A DNA stretch of 9,256 nt from JACPFJ01 sp036504875. Lineage in GTDB: Bacteria; Desulfobacterota; Desulfuromonadia; Geobacterales; Pseudopelobacteraceae. The notes beneath the pieces were generated by a model. That model searched no databases. It was given only the letters and a program-made list of their open reading frames with translations, and was not told where the DNA came from. The translations under genes were made by a program, and so were the position numbers. Below, one piece after another: positions 1-6,791 of this stretch (its first letter is position 1; each line of letters opens with the position of its first letter). The stretch covers positions 1 to 9,256 of the forward strand of contig DASXUK010000032.1 of NCBI GenBank assembly GCA_036504875.1, read 5' to 3'.

Positions 1-123
1 CGTAGTGACATCTTTGATTACATCGAAATGTTTTACAATCCGGTGCGCAGGCACGGACATGTTGGAAATGTGTCTCCAGTCGAGTTTGAGCGACAACATC
101 TTAGACAACTTTCGAGTGTCTAG
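1..123 (+). CDS. IS3-family transposase OrfB, C-terminal fragment (cut by window edge)
   Basis: Reading frame 1 is open from the first base to a TAG at 121-123 and gives about 40 residues containing the motifs DYIEMFYNPVRRHG and SPVEFE. This is the usual C-terminal end of IS3-family (IS150-like) integrase-type transposases, which cut and join IS ends through a DDE catalytic core. The catalytic residues lie upstream of the window and cannot be judged. Whether the element is intact is unknown. The sequence just after the stop looks like an IS3 right end (see 115-141). Confidence 0.85.
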   Translation, partial: RSDIFDYIEMFYNPVRRHGHVGNVSPVEFERQHLRQLSSV

Positions 124-141
124 CAAAAAAGGTTCGATTCA
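115..141 (+). repeat. Probable right terminal inverted repeat of the IS3 element
   Basis: The stop codon of the transposase fragment is embedded in GTGTCTAG, followed by an A-tract and GGTTCGATTCA. IS3-family right ends often have this form, with a GTGTCTA-like block close to the transposase stop and an end reading ...CGATTCA, the complement of TGAATCG. The left end is outside the window, so the match between the two ends and the exact boundary (about 141) cannot be verified. Confidence 0.5.
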
Positions 142-173
142 AAGAAGCCTGATGGGTTTCTTATATAGGAAAC

Positions 174-401
174 TTATGTAGGTTTACCACGTTTCATGAA
201 TTCTTCTGGGATCCTAGATTCTAAAACTGTATTGCGAATAAACTTATACGGTGCCAGCCACATTTTTATTTGGGGATCCCATTTTGCGCGTGCCTTACGT
301 AGTTTTTCACGCAAATCTGTTTCATTATAAGCTACCGCAATAGGGACAATATCACCATCTTTGAAGCGAAATGGTGGTTGCCATGATTTTTCATCAACCA
401 C
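174..401 (-). CDS. Small conserved hypothetical protein, probably 5'-truncated
   Basis: A 75-residue protein starting at GTG (399-401). It is rich in charged and aromatic residues, with a central segment of the form KWDPQIKMWLAPYKFI. I recall many short bacterial proteins of unknown function with this pattern (charged helix, then W-D/N-P...W.LPY), but I cannot assign a role. No good Shine-Dalgarno lies before the GTG. The frame stays open upstream, and codons from 446 inward read RYDEQRGVRIKTVELV, which resembles the N-terminal part of such proteins. This coding-like stretch ends where the neighbouring transposase element begins, with no ATG in frame. The gene therefore seems to have lost its start codon and first residues to the insertion. 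The GTG start is only the best remaining candidate, and expression is doubtful. Confidence 0.55.
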   Translation of the reverse strand: MVDEKSWQPPFRFKDGDIVPIAVAYNETDLREKLRKARAKWDPQIKMWLAPYKFIRNTVLESRIPEEFMKRGKPT

Positions 402-448
402 AAGCTCAACTGTTTTTATCCGTACCCCGCGTTGCTCATCATACCGGG

Positions 449-470
449 GGAAAATAGGGGGAAAATAGGG
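449..470. repeat. 11-bp perfect tandem duplication at the edge of the transposase element
   Basis: The unit GGAAAATAGGG occurs twice head to tail (449-459 and 460-470). The second copy forms the outer arm of the element's left palindrome. It could be a partial duplication of the element end made during insertion, or replication slippage. Confidence 0.75.
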
Positions 471-484
471 ACACTTCCCTATTT
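463..484. repeat. Left palindrome of the REP-associated transposase element
   Basis: AAATAGGGA (463-471) and TCCCTATTT (476-484) form a perfect 9-bp stem with loop CACT. It is the exact reverse complement of the core of the palindrome at 1219-1242, so the two copies are inverted around the transposase gene. The TAG stop of the transposase (479-481, minus) lies inside the stem. Hairpins of this kind are the recognition substrates of REP-associated tyrosine transposases. Confidence 0.85.
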
Positions 485-1153
485 ATATACAATTTTTTTC
501 GGCCGACCTCGCGGTTTCAGCCTAAGCGATGATGCAATCATGTACTCGAGATTATCCACAAATAAATCAGTGCCCAAGGGCCTTCCTGTAGTTGTTTTCT
601 TACGAATCAGTGATTCCTCTTCTTCTGACGGAGTCGTCAAAAAATCCCCAAATTGATCTCGCTGTTCCGCAGCCAGCCAGGCTGTGTCAGAAATGATTGG
701 ATCGAAAGCACCGCAGACATGAGCAGAAGCGCTGGACCAACGATACAATTCTGCCGCAGGAACAAGTCCTGCCTTTACTGGATTCCTCACTATATACCGC
801 ACGACCGACCACAGATAAATGTCGCTTTCCACCGCGCATGAAAAGAACCTGTTCTGCCACACCCTGCCAGAGTTGCCGAGCTTCCGGTTGAGATATTGAG
901 TATAAAGCAGGTTTGTGACCCCGATGCCGCGTGAAAGCGACTCCCCTTTCCTCGGGACCGCGAGAAGATGTATATGGTTTGTCATCAAGCAGTAAGACCA
1001 GATTTCGAGGGAGTATTTTCGGCTGTAGCGAATGAGGGTGTCACAGTAGAACTTACGGTCATCGTCATCGAAGAAGACGTCAGAACGATTATTCCCGCGT
1101 TGAGTTATGTGGTGCGGGTAGCCGATGGCTACCGCGCGGGCAATACGTGGCAT
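479..1153 (-). CDS. REP-associated tyrosine transposase (Y1/IS200-like, HUH nuclease)
   Basis: A 224-residue protein of the usual RAYT length. It starts with the family's typical MPRIARAV...PHHITQRGNNR N-terminus, which fixes the ATG at 1151-1153. The metal-binding HUH motif is H60-I61-H62 within TNHIHLL. GRVWQNRF follows at about 96-103. The likely nucleophilic tyrosine is Y120 in RYIVRNPVKAGLV, and this helix also carries N124 and K127. All key residues are present, so the enzyme appears intact. Such proteins nick and rejoin single-stranded DNA at hairpin ends through a 5'-phosphotyrosine intermediate. The C-terminus is basic (KPRGRPKKIVYK). The TAG stop lies inside the left flanking palindrome. 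A promoter-like sequence ends only 6 nt before the ATG and there is no clear ribosome binding site, which suggests a leaderless transcript and low translation. Confidence 0.92.
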   Translation of the reverse strand: MPRIARAVAIGYPHHITQRGNNRSDVFFDDDDRKFYCDTLIRYSRKYSLEIWSYCLMTNHIHLLAVPRKGESLSRGIGVTNLLYTQYLNRKLGNSGRVWQNRFFSCAVESDIYLWSVVRYIVRNPVKAGLVPAAELYRWSSASAHVCGAFDPIISDTAWLAAEQRDQFGDFLTTPSEEEESLIRKKTTTGRPLGTDLFVDNLEYMIASSLRLKPRGRPKKIVYK

Positions 1154-1159
1154 AGCCGG

Positions 1160-1188
1160 ATATTAAGCGTGATTTAATTATTTGTCAA
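1160..1188 (-). promoter_or_regulatory. Sigma-70-like promoter of the transposase gene, probably leaderless
   Basis: On the minus strand a perfect -35 TTGACA (1183-1188) is followed after exactly 17 nt by TAATAT (1160-1165; 4 of 6 matches to TATAAT). Six bases separate the -10 from the ATG, so transcription would begin at or next to the start codon. Confidence 0.6.
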
Positions 1189-1196
1189 TAATTGCA

Positions 1197-1214
1197 GGGG
1201 CCCCGAGCGCTCGG
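1197..1214. repeat. Two overlapping GC-rich palindromes
   Basis: GGGGCCCC (1197-1204) and CCGAGCGCTCGG (1203-1214) are both perfect palindromes sharing two bases. They lie upstream of the transposase promoter and next to the right palindrome, inside the element. They may belong to the end structure recognised by the transposase; this is inference. Confidence 0.5.
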
Positions 1215-1218
1215 TTAA

Positions 1219-1242
1219 AAAATAGGGAAGTGTCCCTATTTT
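1219..1242. repeat. Right palindrome of the transposase element; possible terminator for the regulator
   Basis: AAAATAGGGA (1219-1228) pairs perfectly with TCCCTATTTT (1233-1242) around the loop AGTG. It is the inverted partner of the left palindrome at 463-484. Read on the minus strand, 19 nt after the regulator's stop codon, the hairpin is followed by a run of T (the last four also pair in the stem), so it could serve as a weak intrinsic terminator for the regulator. Confidence 0.8.
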
Positions 1243-1261
1243 AAGCCATCTCCTACCAATT

Positions 1262-2641
1262 TTACCCCTCCAAATCCATCAACCCAAAATCAGCGATCCG
1301 CCGATCCAAAGTACGCCGGGAAATCCCTAAAATAGCGGCGGCGCGGCTTTTGTGGTAGTTGGTCCCTTTAAGAACCGCCTCGATATGATTGCGCTCCATC
1401 TCCTCCAACGCAACCAGTTCCGATTTGGTAGCGGCGGCCGCAACAGTGGCCGGGGCTGGCGGTGCAGCCTTGACCCCTCCTTGCAGAGGGATTACGGCGG
1501 CGGTGATGGCGTTGCCTTTGGTCAGGATCACGGCCCGCTCGATCACGTTTTCCAGTTCGCGCACGTTGCCGGGCCAGTGATAACCCTGCAGGGCCTGCAA
1601 GGCTTGCGGCTCGATGGTGTAGATACTCTTGGCCATTCGCCCGGCGTAGCGCTTGAGAAAATGGTGCGCCAGCGGCTCGATATCCTGAGGCCTTTCCCTG
1701 AGCGGCGGCAACGGGATGGTGATGACATTCACACGGTAATAGAGATCCTCGCGGAAACGCCCTTCCTGCACCTCGCGCTGCAGGTCCTTGTTGGTGGCGG
1801 CCACAAAGCGCACATCGACCTTCTTGGGCCGAGTGGAACCGACCGGCATGAAATCACGCTCCTGGATGACCCGCAACAGCTTGGCCTGCAAGGCGGGACT
1901 GACATCACCAATCTCGTCCAGGAACAGCGTACCTCCATCAGCCTCTTCCAATAAGCCTTTTTGGTTGCTGAGCGCACCGGTGAAGGCGCCGCGCAGATGG
2001 CCGAAAAGCTGGCTCTCCAGCAGGGTTTCGGTCAGGGCGGCACAATTGAGCGACACAAACGGGTGGTCGCGCCTCAGGCTGTTGCGGTGCAGGGCGCCGG
2101 CAATCAGCTCCTTGCCGGTCCCGGACTCCCCCAGGATCAGGATGTTGGCATCACTGGCCGCCACCTGCAGGGTCAGATCAAACACCTCGCGGAATGCGGG
2201 ACTGGCAAAGACGATCGACTCACCGACCGCGCTGCCGTTCAGCTCCTCGCGCAGACGCCGATTTTCAGTAGCCAGGCGACGCATCTCGAGCACGTTTTCA
2301 ACCATGCCCAGCACCTTCTCCTTGGGAAACGGTTTTGTCAGATAATCATAGGCGCCCAGCTTGATGGCCTGGACCGCGTCGTCCACGGTTCCGAAGGCGG
2401 TCATGATGATCACCGGCAGCTCGGGACGGGCCTTTTTGGCGCGCTTCAATACCTGCACACCATCCATGTCCGGCATGCGCACATCCTGCAGCAGCAGGTC
2501 GACATCCTCGCCGGCCGTCGACTCCAACCGCGCCAGCATATCGCTGCCACGGCTAAAGATTTCCACCTGGTAATCCTTCATCAGCTTTTTCAGATAACGC
2601 AGGATACCTTCCTCATCATCGCAGATGAAAATTTTAGGCAT
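1262..2641 (-). CDS. NtrC-type sigma-54-dependent response regulator
   Basis: A 459-residue protein with the standard REC-AAA+-Fis order. The receiver domain (1-120) has the acidic pair D8/D9, phosphoacceptor D53 in LQDVRMPDMDG, T81 and K103. The AAA+ domain (about 140-370) has Walker A GESGTGKE (171-178), the sigma-54-contacting GAFTGA loop (218-223) and Walker B GGTLFLDE (236-243). The C-terminus (about 415-459) is a Fis-type helix-turn-helix ending in RAAAILGISRRTLDRRI. The ATG at 2639-2641 is chosen because AGGAGGTG precedes it with ideal spacing and MPKIFICDDEE is a normal receiver start; the frame stays open further upstream, but that stretch is not domain-like. It is divergent from the formate dehydrogenase operon, whose promoter is of the sigma-54 type, so it is the probable activator. 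No sensor kinase is encoded in the window, so the signal is unknown. Confidence 0.95.
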   Translation of the reverse strand: MPKIFICDDEEGILRYLKKLMKDYQVEIFSRGSDMLARLESTAGEDVDLLLQDVRMPDMDGVQVLKRAKKARPELPVIIMTAFGTVDDAVQAIKLGAYDYLTKPFPKEKVLGMVENVLEMRRLATENRRLREELNGSAVGESIVFASPAFREVFDLTLQVAASDANILILGESGTGKELIAGALHRNSLRRDHPFVSLNCAALTETLLESQLFGHLRGAFTGALSNQKGLLEEADGGTLFLDEIGDVSPALQAKLLRVIQERDFMPVGSTRPKKVDVRFVAATNKDLQREVQEGRFREDLYYRVNVITIPLPPLRERPQDIEPLAHHFLKRYAGRMAKSIYTIEPQALQALQGYHWPGNVRELENVIERAVILTKGNAITAAVIPLQGGVKAAPPAPATVAAAATKSELVALEEMERNHIEAVLKGTNYHKSRAAAILGISRRTLDRRIADFGLMDLEG

Positions 2642-2645
2642 TTGG

Positions 2646-2653
2646 CACCTCCT
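2646..2653 (-). promoter_or_regulatory. Strong ribosome binding site that fixes the regulator start
   Basis: On the minus strand AGGAGGTG is followed by CCAA and then the ATG at 2639-2641. It decides for this start over the longer open frame that continues upstream to 2914. Confidence 0.85.
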
Positions 2654-2691
2654 GAGATTCCCCCTGCCTAGCCATGGGCGGCTTGGGCGTT

Positions 2692-2721
2692 TTTGTACAT
2701 TATTGGACAGAAATGCACAAA
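2692..2721. promoter_or_regulatory. Candidate activator binding site (upstream activating sequence)
   Basis: TTTGTACATT (2692-2701) and AATGCACAAA (2712-2721) form an inverted repeat with 9 of 10 positions matching and a 10-bp spacer, about 125 bp upstream of the -12 element. This is the form and distance expected of a dimer site for an NtrC-type activator that loops to the sigma-54 promoter. A second, shorter pair (GGACA 2705-2709, TGTCC 2736-2740) lies nearby. Assignment to the adjacent regulator is inference. Confidence 0.55.
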
Positions 2722-2727
2722 CTTCAA
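2699..2727 (-). promoter_or_regulatory. Sigma-70-like promoter of the response regulator gene
   Basis: On the minus strand TTGAAG (2722-2727; 4 of 6) and AATAAT (2699-2704; 5 of 6) are separated by exactly 17 nt. Transcription would start near 2692, about 50 nt before the ATG. The promoter lies over the inverted repeat at 2692-2721, so a regulator bound there could repress its own gene. Confidence 0.5.
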
Positions 2728-2817
2728 GACAAACATGTCCCGCCTCCCCATTACCGATCCGGCTTAACAACCCGTAAAATCTGGCGGAAACCTCGTTTTC
2801 CCTTCCTGTAAACGCTA

Positions 2818-2834
2818 TTGGCATACTAACTGCT
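2818..2834 (+). promoter_or_regulatory. Sigma-54 (-24/-12) promoter of the formate dehydrogenase operon
   Basis: TTGGCATACTAACTGCT matches the consensus YTGGCACGRNNNTTGCW at the invariant -24 GG (2820-2821) and -12 GC (2832-2833), with the required 10-bp gap, and at most flanking positions (TTGGCA, TGCT). The predicted start is near 2845, leaving a leader of about 57 nt. It faces fdnG and lies next to a sigma-54 activator gene, which supports the call. Confidence 0.8.
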
Positions 2835-2901
2835 GTATACGCCCGTTTTGTTGAAATAAAGGCCAAAATGCCTATCTGGATAAGGAAAGGAGTATCAGAG
2901 T

Positions 2902-5900
2902 ATGGGAATGTCACGAAGACAGTTCCTCAAAGGGGGCGTACTGGCAGCTGCCGGCGTAACCCTGTCCGGCAAGCCGGGTGAGGCAAGTGTCGATGCGCCG
3001 GAGATGCGCACCAAGGGGCTGAAGGCCTCCACCACCATCTGCCCGTTCTGTGCGGTCGGTTGCGGACTTTTAGTGCACACCAAAAAGGGGAAAGTAGTCA
3101 ACATCGAGGGTGATCCGCAACACCCGATCAACCAGGGCGCGCTCTGTTCCAAGGGGAGTTCCCTGTTTCAGATCGCCAATAATGAGCGGCGACTGCAGAA
3201 GGTCATGTACCGCGCCCCAGGTTCGGACCGCTTCGAAGAGAAGAGCTGGGACTGGGCGCTTGATCGGATCGCCGTACGCATGAAGGAGACCCGCGACAAA
3301 AGCTTCAAGGTCAAAGAGATCAATAAAAAGGATAAACAGGAATACCTGGTTAACCGCACCGATGGCATGGCCTTCTTTGGCGGAGCCGGTCTGGACAACG
3401 AGGAATGCTACCTGTGGTCCAAGTTTTCCCGGGCCATGGGAGTCGGCCAGCTCGAACATCAGGCCCGATTATGACACTCCTCAACAGTCGCCGGTCTGGC
3501 GGCTTCATTCGGTCGTGGTGCCATGACCAACCATTGGATAGACCTGAAAAATAGTGACGCCATCTTCATCATCGGTTGCAACCCGGCCGAGAATCACCCG
3601 ATCTCCTTCAAATGGATCGAAAAAGCCATGGAGGATGGCGGCAAGCTGATCGTTGTAGACCCCCGCTATACCCGTAGCGCCTCCAAGGCCGATATCTATG
3701 CCCAGGTCCGCCCCGGCACCGACATCGCTTTTCTAGGGGGCATGATCCATTACGCCCTGCAGAACAACCTGATCCAGGAGGAGTACGTTCGCGAATACAC
3801 CAACGCCTCCTTTATCATCAACGATAAATACACCTTTGAGGATGGCCTGTTCTGCTCCTTTGACGACCAGGAGAAAACGTATGATCCCAAGGCTTGGGCC
3901 TATGAGATGGATGCTAGCGGCAAGCCCAAGCGCGACCTGTCAATGAAGGACCCCCGTTGCGTCCTGCAACTGCTCAAGAAGCATTATTCTCGCTATGATA
4001 TCGAAATGGTCTGTTCCATCACCGGCACCAAGATGGAGGACTACCTCAAGGTGACCAAAGCGTTCTGCGCCACTGGCCGTCCCGACAAGGCCGGCACGAT
4101 CCTGTACGCCATGGGCATCACCCAATCGACCCACGGAACCCAGAACGTGCGCGCCGTTGCCATGCTGCAGATGCTGCTGGGTAACATCGGCATCGCCGGC
4201 GGCGGGGTCAACGCCCTGCGCGGTGAATCCAACGTGCAAGGCTCGACCGATTACGGTCTGCTCTTCCATCTCCTGCCCGGCTATCTGAAGTCGCCCGAGT
4301 TCGATAACCTGGATCTCAAGGCCTACACCGAAAAGTGGACCCCCAAGACCAAGGATCCCAAGAGCGCCAACTGGTGGGGCAACACCCCCAAGTACATCAC
4401 CAGTCTGCTCAAGGCCTGGTACGGCGATCACGCCACTAAAGAAAACGACTTCTGTTACGATTACCTGCCCAAACGGATGGGCAACTACGCCTACAACAAG
4501 ATTCTGGAAAAAATGGGCAAGGGCGAGCTAGAGGGTCTGGTCTGCATGGGCATGAACCCGGCCGTGGGGGGCCCTGATTCAGGCAGTGCCCGCGAGGCGC
4601 TAGGGAAACTCAAGTGGTTGGTAACGGCCGACCTGTGGGAGACCGAGACCTCCATCTTCTGGAAACGTCCCGGGGTCAATCCCAAGGATATCCAGACCGA
4701 GGTCTTCATGCTGCCGGCCGCCTCCTCCGTCGAGAAGGAGGGTTCCATCTCCAACTCCGGGCGCTGGGCCCAGTGGCGCTATAAGGCTGTCGAACCGGCC
4801 GGCGATTCCAAAACCGACCTGTGGATCATCGACCAGTTCTTCAAGCGGGTGCGCAACCTGTACAGCAAGGGTCAGGGCGCCTTCCCGGAGCCGATCACCA
4901 AGCTGGCCTGGAATTACGGTGAAGGGCACGAGCCGGAAGTCAACCTGGTGGCCAAGGAGATCAACGGCTACTTCACCAAAGACATGACCATTGTCGACAA
5001 GGACAAGACCCTTGAGTTCAAGAAGGGTGACCAAGTCCCGATGTTCAAATACCTACAGGACGATGGTTCCACCACCAGCGGCTGCTGGATCTACTGCGGC
5101 TCCTTCACCAAGGAGGGCAACCAGATGGCCCGCCGCGATCTGGCTGACCCGACCGGCCTGGGTCTGTTCCCGAAATGGTCGTGGTGCTGGCCGGTCAACC
5201 GCCGCATCATCTATAACCGCGCCTCGGTCAACACCGCCGGTGAACCGCTCAACCCCAAACGGGCCCTGATCGCCTGGGACGCCCTGGAAAAGAAGTGGAA
5301 GGGTGATGTACCGGACGGCCCCTGGCCGCCAATGAAGGACGACAAGGAGGGGCGTTACCCCTTTATCATGCTGCCCGAAGGACATGCCCGGCTGTATGCC
5401 CTGGACCTGAAGGATGGACCGTTCCCCGAGCATTACGAACCGGCCGAGAGCCCGGCCAAAAACCTGCTCTCCAGGGTGCAGACCAACCCGGTCGTCAAGC
5501 TGCCCAAGAATGTCAGCAGCAACACCGCTAAGTTTCCGCTGATCGGCACCACCTACCGTATGACCGAGCATTGGCAGACCGGCGGCATGACCCGCAGCCT
5601 GCCCTGGCTGGTGGAACTGGTGCCGGACATGTTCGTTGAGATCAGCGAGACCTTGGCCAAGCAGAAGGGCATTAAAAAAGGGGACAAGGTCAAGGTGACC
5701 ACCGAGCGCGGCTCGATCGAGGCCATGGCCCTGATCACCTCGCGCCTCAAGCCGTTCAACGTGGATGGCAAGCAGGTTGAACAAGTCGGCATGCCCTGGC
5801 ACTTCGGCTATGCCGGTCTGGCCAAGGGGGACAGCAGTAACATGCTGACGCCGTCGGTTGGTTGCGCCAACACGAGCATCCCCGAATTCAAGGCGTTTCT

Positions 5901-5934
5901 CTGCAATATCGAGAAGGGGGGTAACAAGGCATGA
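2902..5934 (+). CDS. fdnG: Formate dehydrogenase-N type alpha subunit, selenocysteine-containing (TGA 3472-3474 = Sec191)
   Basis: The catalytic subunit oxidises formate to CO2 at a Mo/W bis-MGD centre. At 1010 residues with Sec read through, it is close to E. coli FdnG. The ATG is preceded by AAAGGAG (2886-2892). A twin-arginine signal (SRRQFLK at 4-10, then a hydrophobic stretch to about 22) predicts Tat export to the periplasm. C47, C50, C54 and C82 bind a [4Fe-4S] cluster, and C82 sits in the CSKG motif. The frame meets TGA in the context HQARL-U-HSSTVAGLAASFGRGAMTNHW, the family's active-site Sec-His segment. Homology continues without a shift, so this is one gene with recoding, not two. 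The pterin-binding core follows, and the C-terminal molybdopterin-dinucleotide domain spans about 870-1010. It overlaps fdnH by ATGA. It needs SelA/B/C/D from elsewhere in the genome. Confidence 0.96.
3472..3504 (+). promoter_or_regulatory. Selenocysteine codon and bacterial SECIS hairpin
   Basis: The TGA at 3472-3474 is followed after 11 nt by a 7-bp stem, AGTCGCC (3486-3492) with GGCGGCT (3498-3504; one G-U pair), closing a GGTCT loop (3493-3497). The E. coli fdhF and fdnG SECIS elements that bind SelB also present a GGUCU-type loop at about this distance from UGA. The hairpin lies within coding sequence, as is usual in bacteria. Confidence 0.9.
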
Positions 5935-6791
5935 GCAGCGCACCTGTAAATTTTGACAAGACCAAGGCATTCCTGATCGACACCACCAAGTGCACCGGTT
6001 GTCGCGGCTGCCAGGTCGCCTGTAAGCAATGGAACCAGCTCAAGGCTGAAAAGACGGTTTTTTTCAGCGGCGAGGGTTATCAAAACCCACCCTTGATGTC
6101 CGAGTTTACCTTTACCCGGGTCAAGTTCAAGGACTACCAGAAGAATGGCCAGAACGAGTTTGCCTTCTACAAAGAGATGTGCATGCACTGCAACGAGCCG
6201 GCCTGCGCCTCGGTTTGCCCGGTAGGGGCCTTCAAGAAGACTGCCGAAGGTCCGGTGGTCTATAACACCGAGCGCTGCATCGGCTGCCGTTTCTGCATGG
6301 TGGCCTGCCCGTTCGGGGTGCCCAAGTACGAGTGGAGCAAGGCCTTTCCGCTGGTCAGAAAGTGCACCGGCTGCTACAGCCGGATCAAAGAGGGTCTGCA
6401 GCCGGCCTGCGCCACTGCCTGCCCGACCGCCATCACCTACGGCACCCGCGCTGAATTGATCAAAGAGGCGGAAAAGCGGCTCAAAAACCGCCCCGAGCGT
6501 TACTTCCAGACCATCTACGGCAAGGAAGAGGCGGGCGGCACCAGCATCCTGTACCTGACCCATCAGCCGCTGGATGAGCTCGGCTTCAAGCCGGTCACCA
6601 AACGCCCGCTCCCTTCCTACACCTGGCAGGCGCTGCGGCTGGTGCCAGGCATCTTCCTGACCGTGGGGGGTTCGCTTTCGCTGCTGTCCTGGTTTACCCA
6701 CCGCAAAGAACGCATCAAGCGGGAAGAGGCCTTCAAGAGCAGCAAAGTTGTGGCACCCGAGCAGCCCGAACAGAAGGAGGATCACCAATGA
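5931..6791 (+). CDS. fdnH: Formate dehydrogenase iron-sulfur (beta) subunit
   Basis: A 286-residue ferredoxin-type electron transfer subunit. Sixteen cysteines form four [4Fe-4S] sets: C21/24/27/31, C84/87/92/96, C116/119/122/126 and C145/148/160/164, all intact. Near the C-terminus one hydrophobic segment (about 232-256) followed by the basic HRKERIKR looks like the single membrane anchor of FdnH, with the tail on the cytoplasmic side. There is no signal peptide, so it is probably exported folded with FdnG through Tat. It should pass electrons from the FdnG cluster to the membrane quinone site. The start codon overlaps the fdnG stop (ATGA), with AAGGGGGG (5914-5921) as ribosome binding site. 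The end overlaps the next gene in the same way, which points to tight translational coupling. Confidence 0.95.
   Translation: MSSAPVNFDKTKAFLIDTTKCTGCRGCQVACKQWNQLKAEKTVFFSGEGYQNPPLMSEFTFTRVKFKDYQKNGQNEFAFYKEMCMHCNEPACASVCPVGAFKKTAEGPVVYNTERCIGCRFCMVACPFGVPKYEWSKAFPLVRKCTGCYSRIKEGLQPACATACPTAITYGTRAELIKEAEKRLKNRPERYFQTIYGKEEAGGTSILYLTHQPLDELGFKPVTKRPLPSYTWQALRLVPGIFLTVGGSLSLLSWFTHRKERIKREEAFKSSKVVAPEQPEQKEDHQ

Larger units (their letters stand above)
463..1242 (-). mobile_element. RAYT-type (Y1/HUH) transposase element bounded by inverted palindromes
   Basis: A unit of about 780 bp consists of a complete REP-associated tyrosine transposase gene between two inverted copies of the palindrome AATAGGGA-N4-TCCCTATT. 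One has loop CACT and the other loop AGTG. The outer boundaries are inferred from these palindromes and may extend a few bases, for example into the A/G-rich tandem repeat on the left. The element sits between a truncated small gene on the left and the 3' end of the sigma-54 regulator on the right. RAYTs are usually single-copy genes that mobilise short non-autonomous REP sequences elsewhere in the genome; whether this genome carries such copies cannot be seen here. Confidence 0.75.

Noticed and set aside
968..1177. A small plus-strand gene opposite the transposase
   Set aside because: A shadow frame inside the well-supported RAYT gene, with no motif and no ribosome binding site.
450..1245. 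A CRISPR array suggested by repeated AATAGGG strings
   Set aside because: Only two palindromes, inverted and about 750 bp apart, plus one short tandem copy. There is no regular repeat-spacer pattern and there are no cas genes.
2642..2914. An N-terminal extension of the sigma-54 regulator to 2914
   Set aside because: The extra residues are not domain-like, cover the promoter region and overlap fdnG, while the ATG at 2641 has a near-perfect ribosome binding site and a normal receiver-domain start.
3523..5934. A separate 803-residue molybdopterin oxidoreductase starting at ATG 3523
   Set aside because: It is the second part of fdnG. The frame is continuous across the TGA Sec codon, the ATG is an internal Met (GAMTNHW), and there is no ribosome binding site or intergenic space.
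5053..5970. A 305-residue open frame on the minus strand within fdnG (and similar long ones at 5808-6788 and 7091-8002)
   Set aside because: Antisense frames of GC-rich coding DNA. No recognisable domains, no ribosome binding site, and the plus-strand genes are certain.
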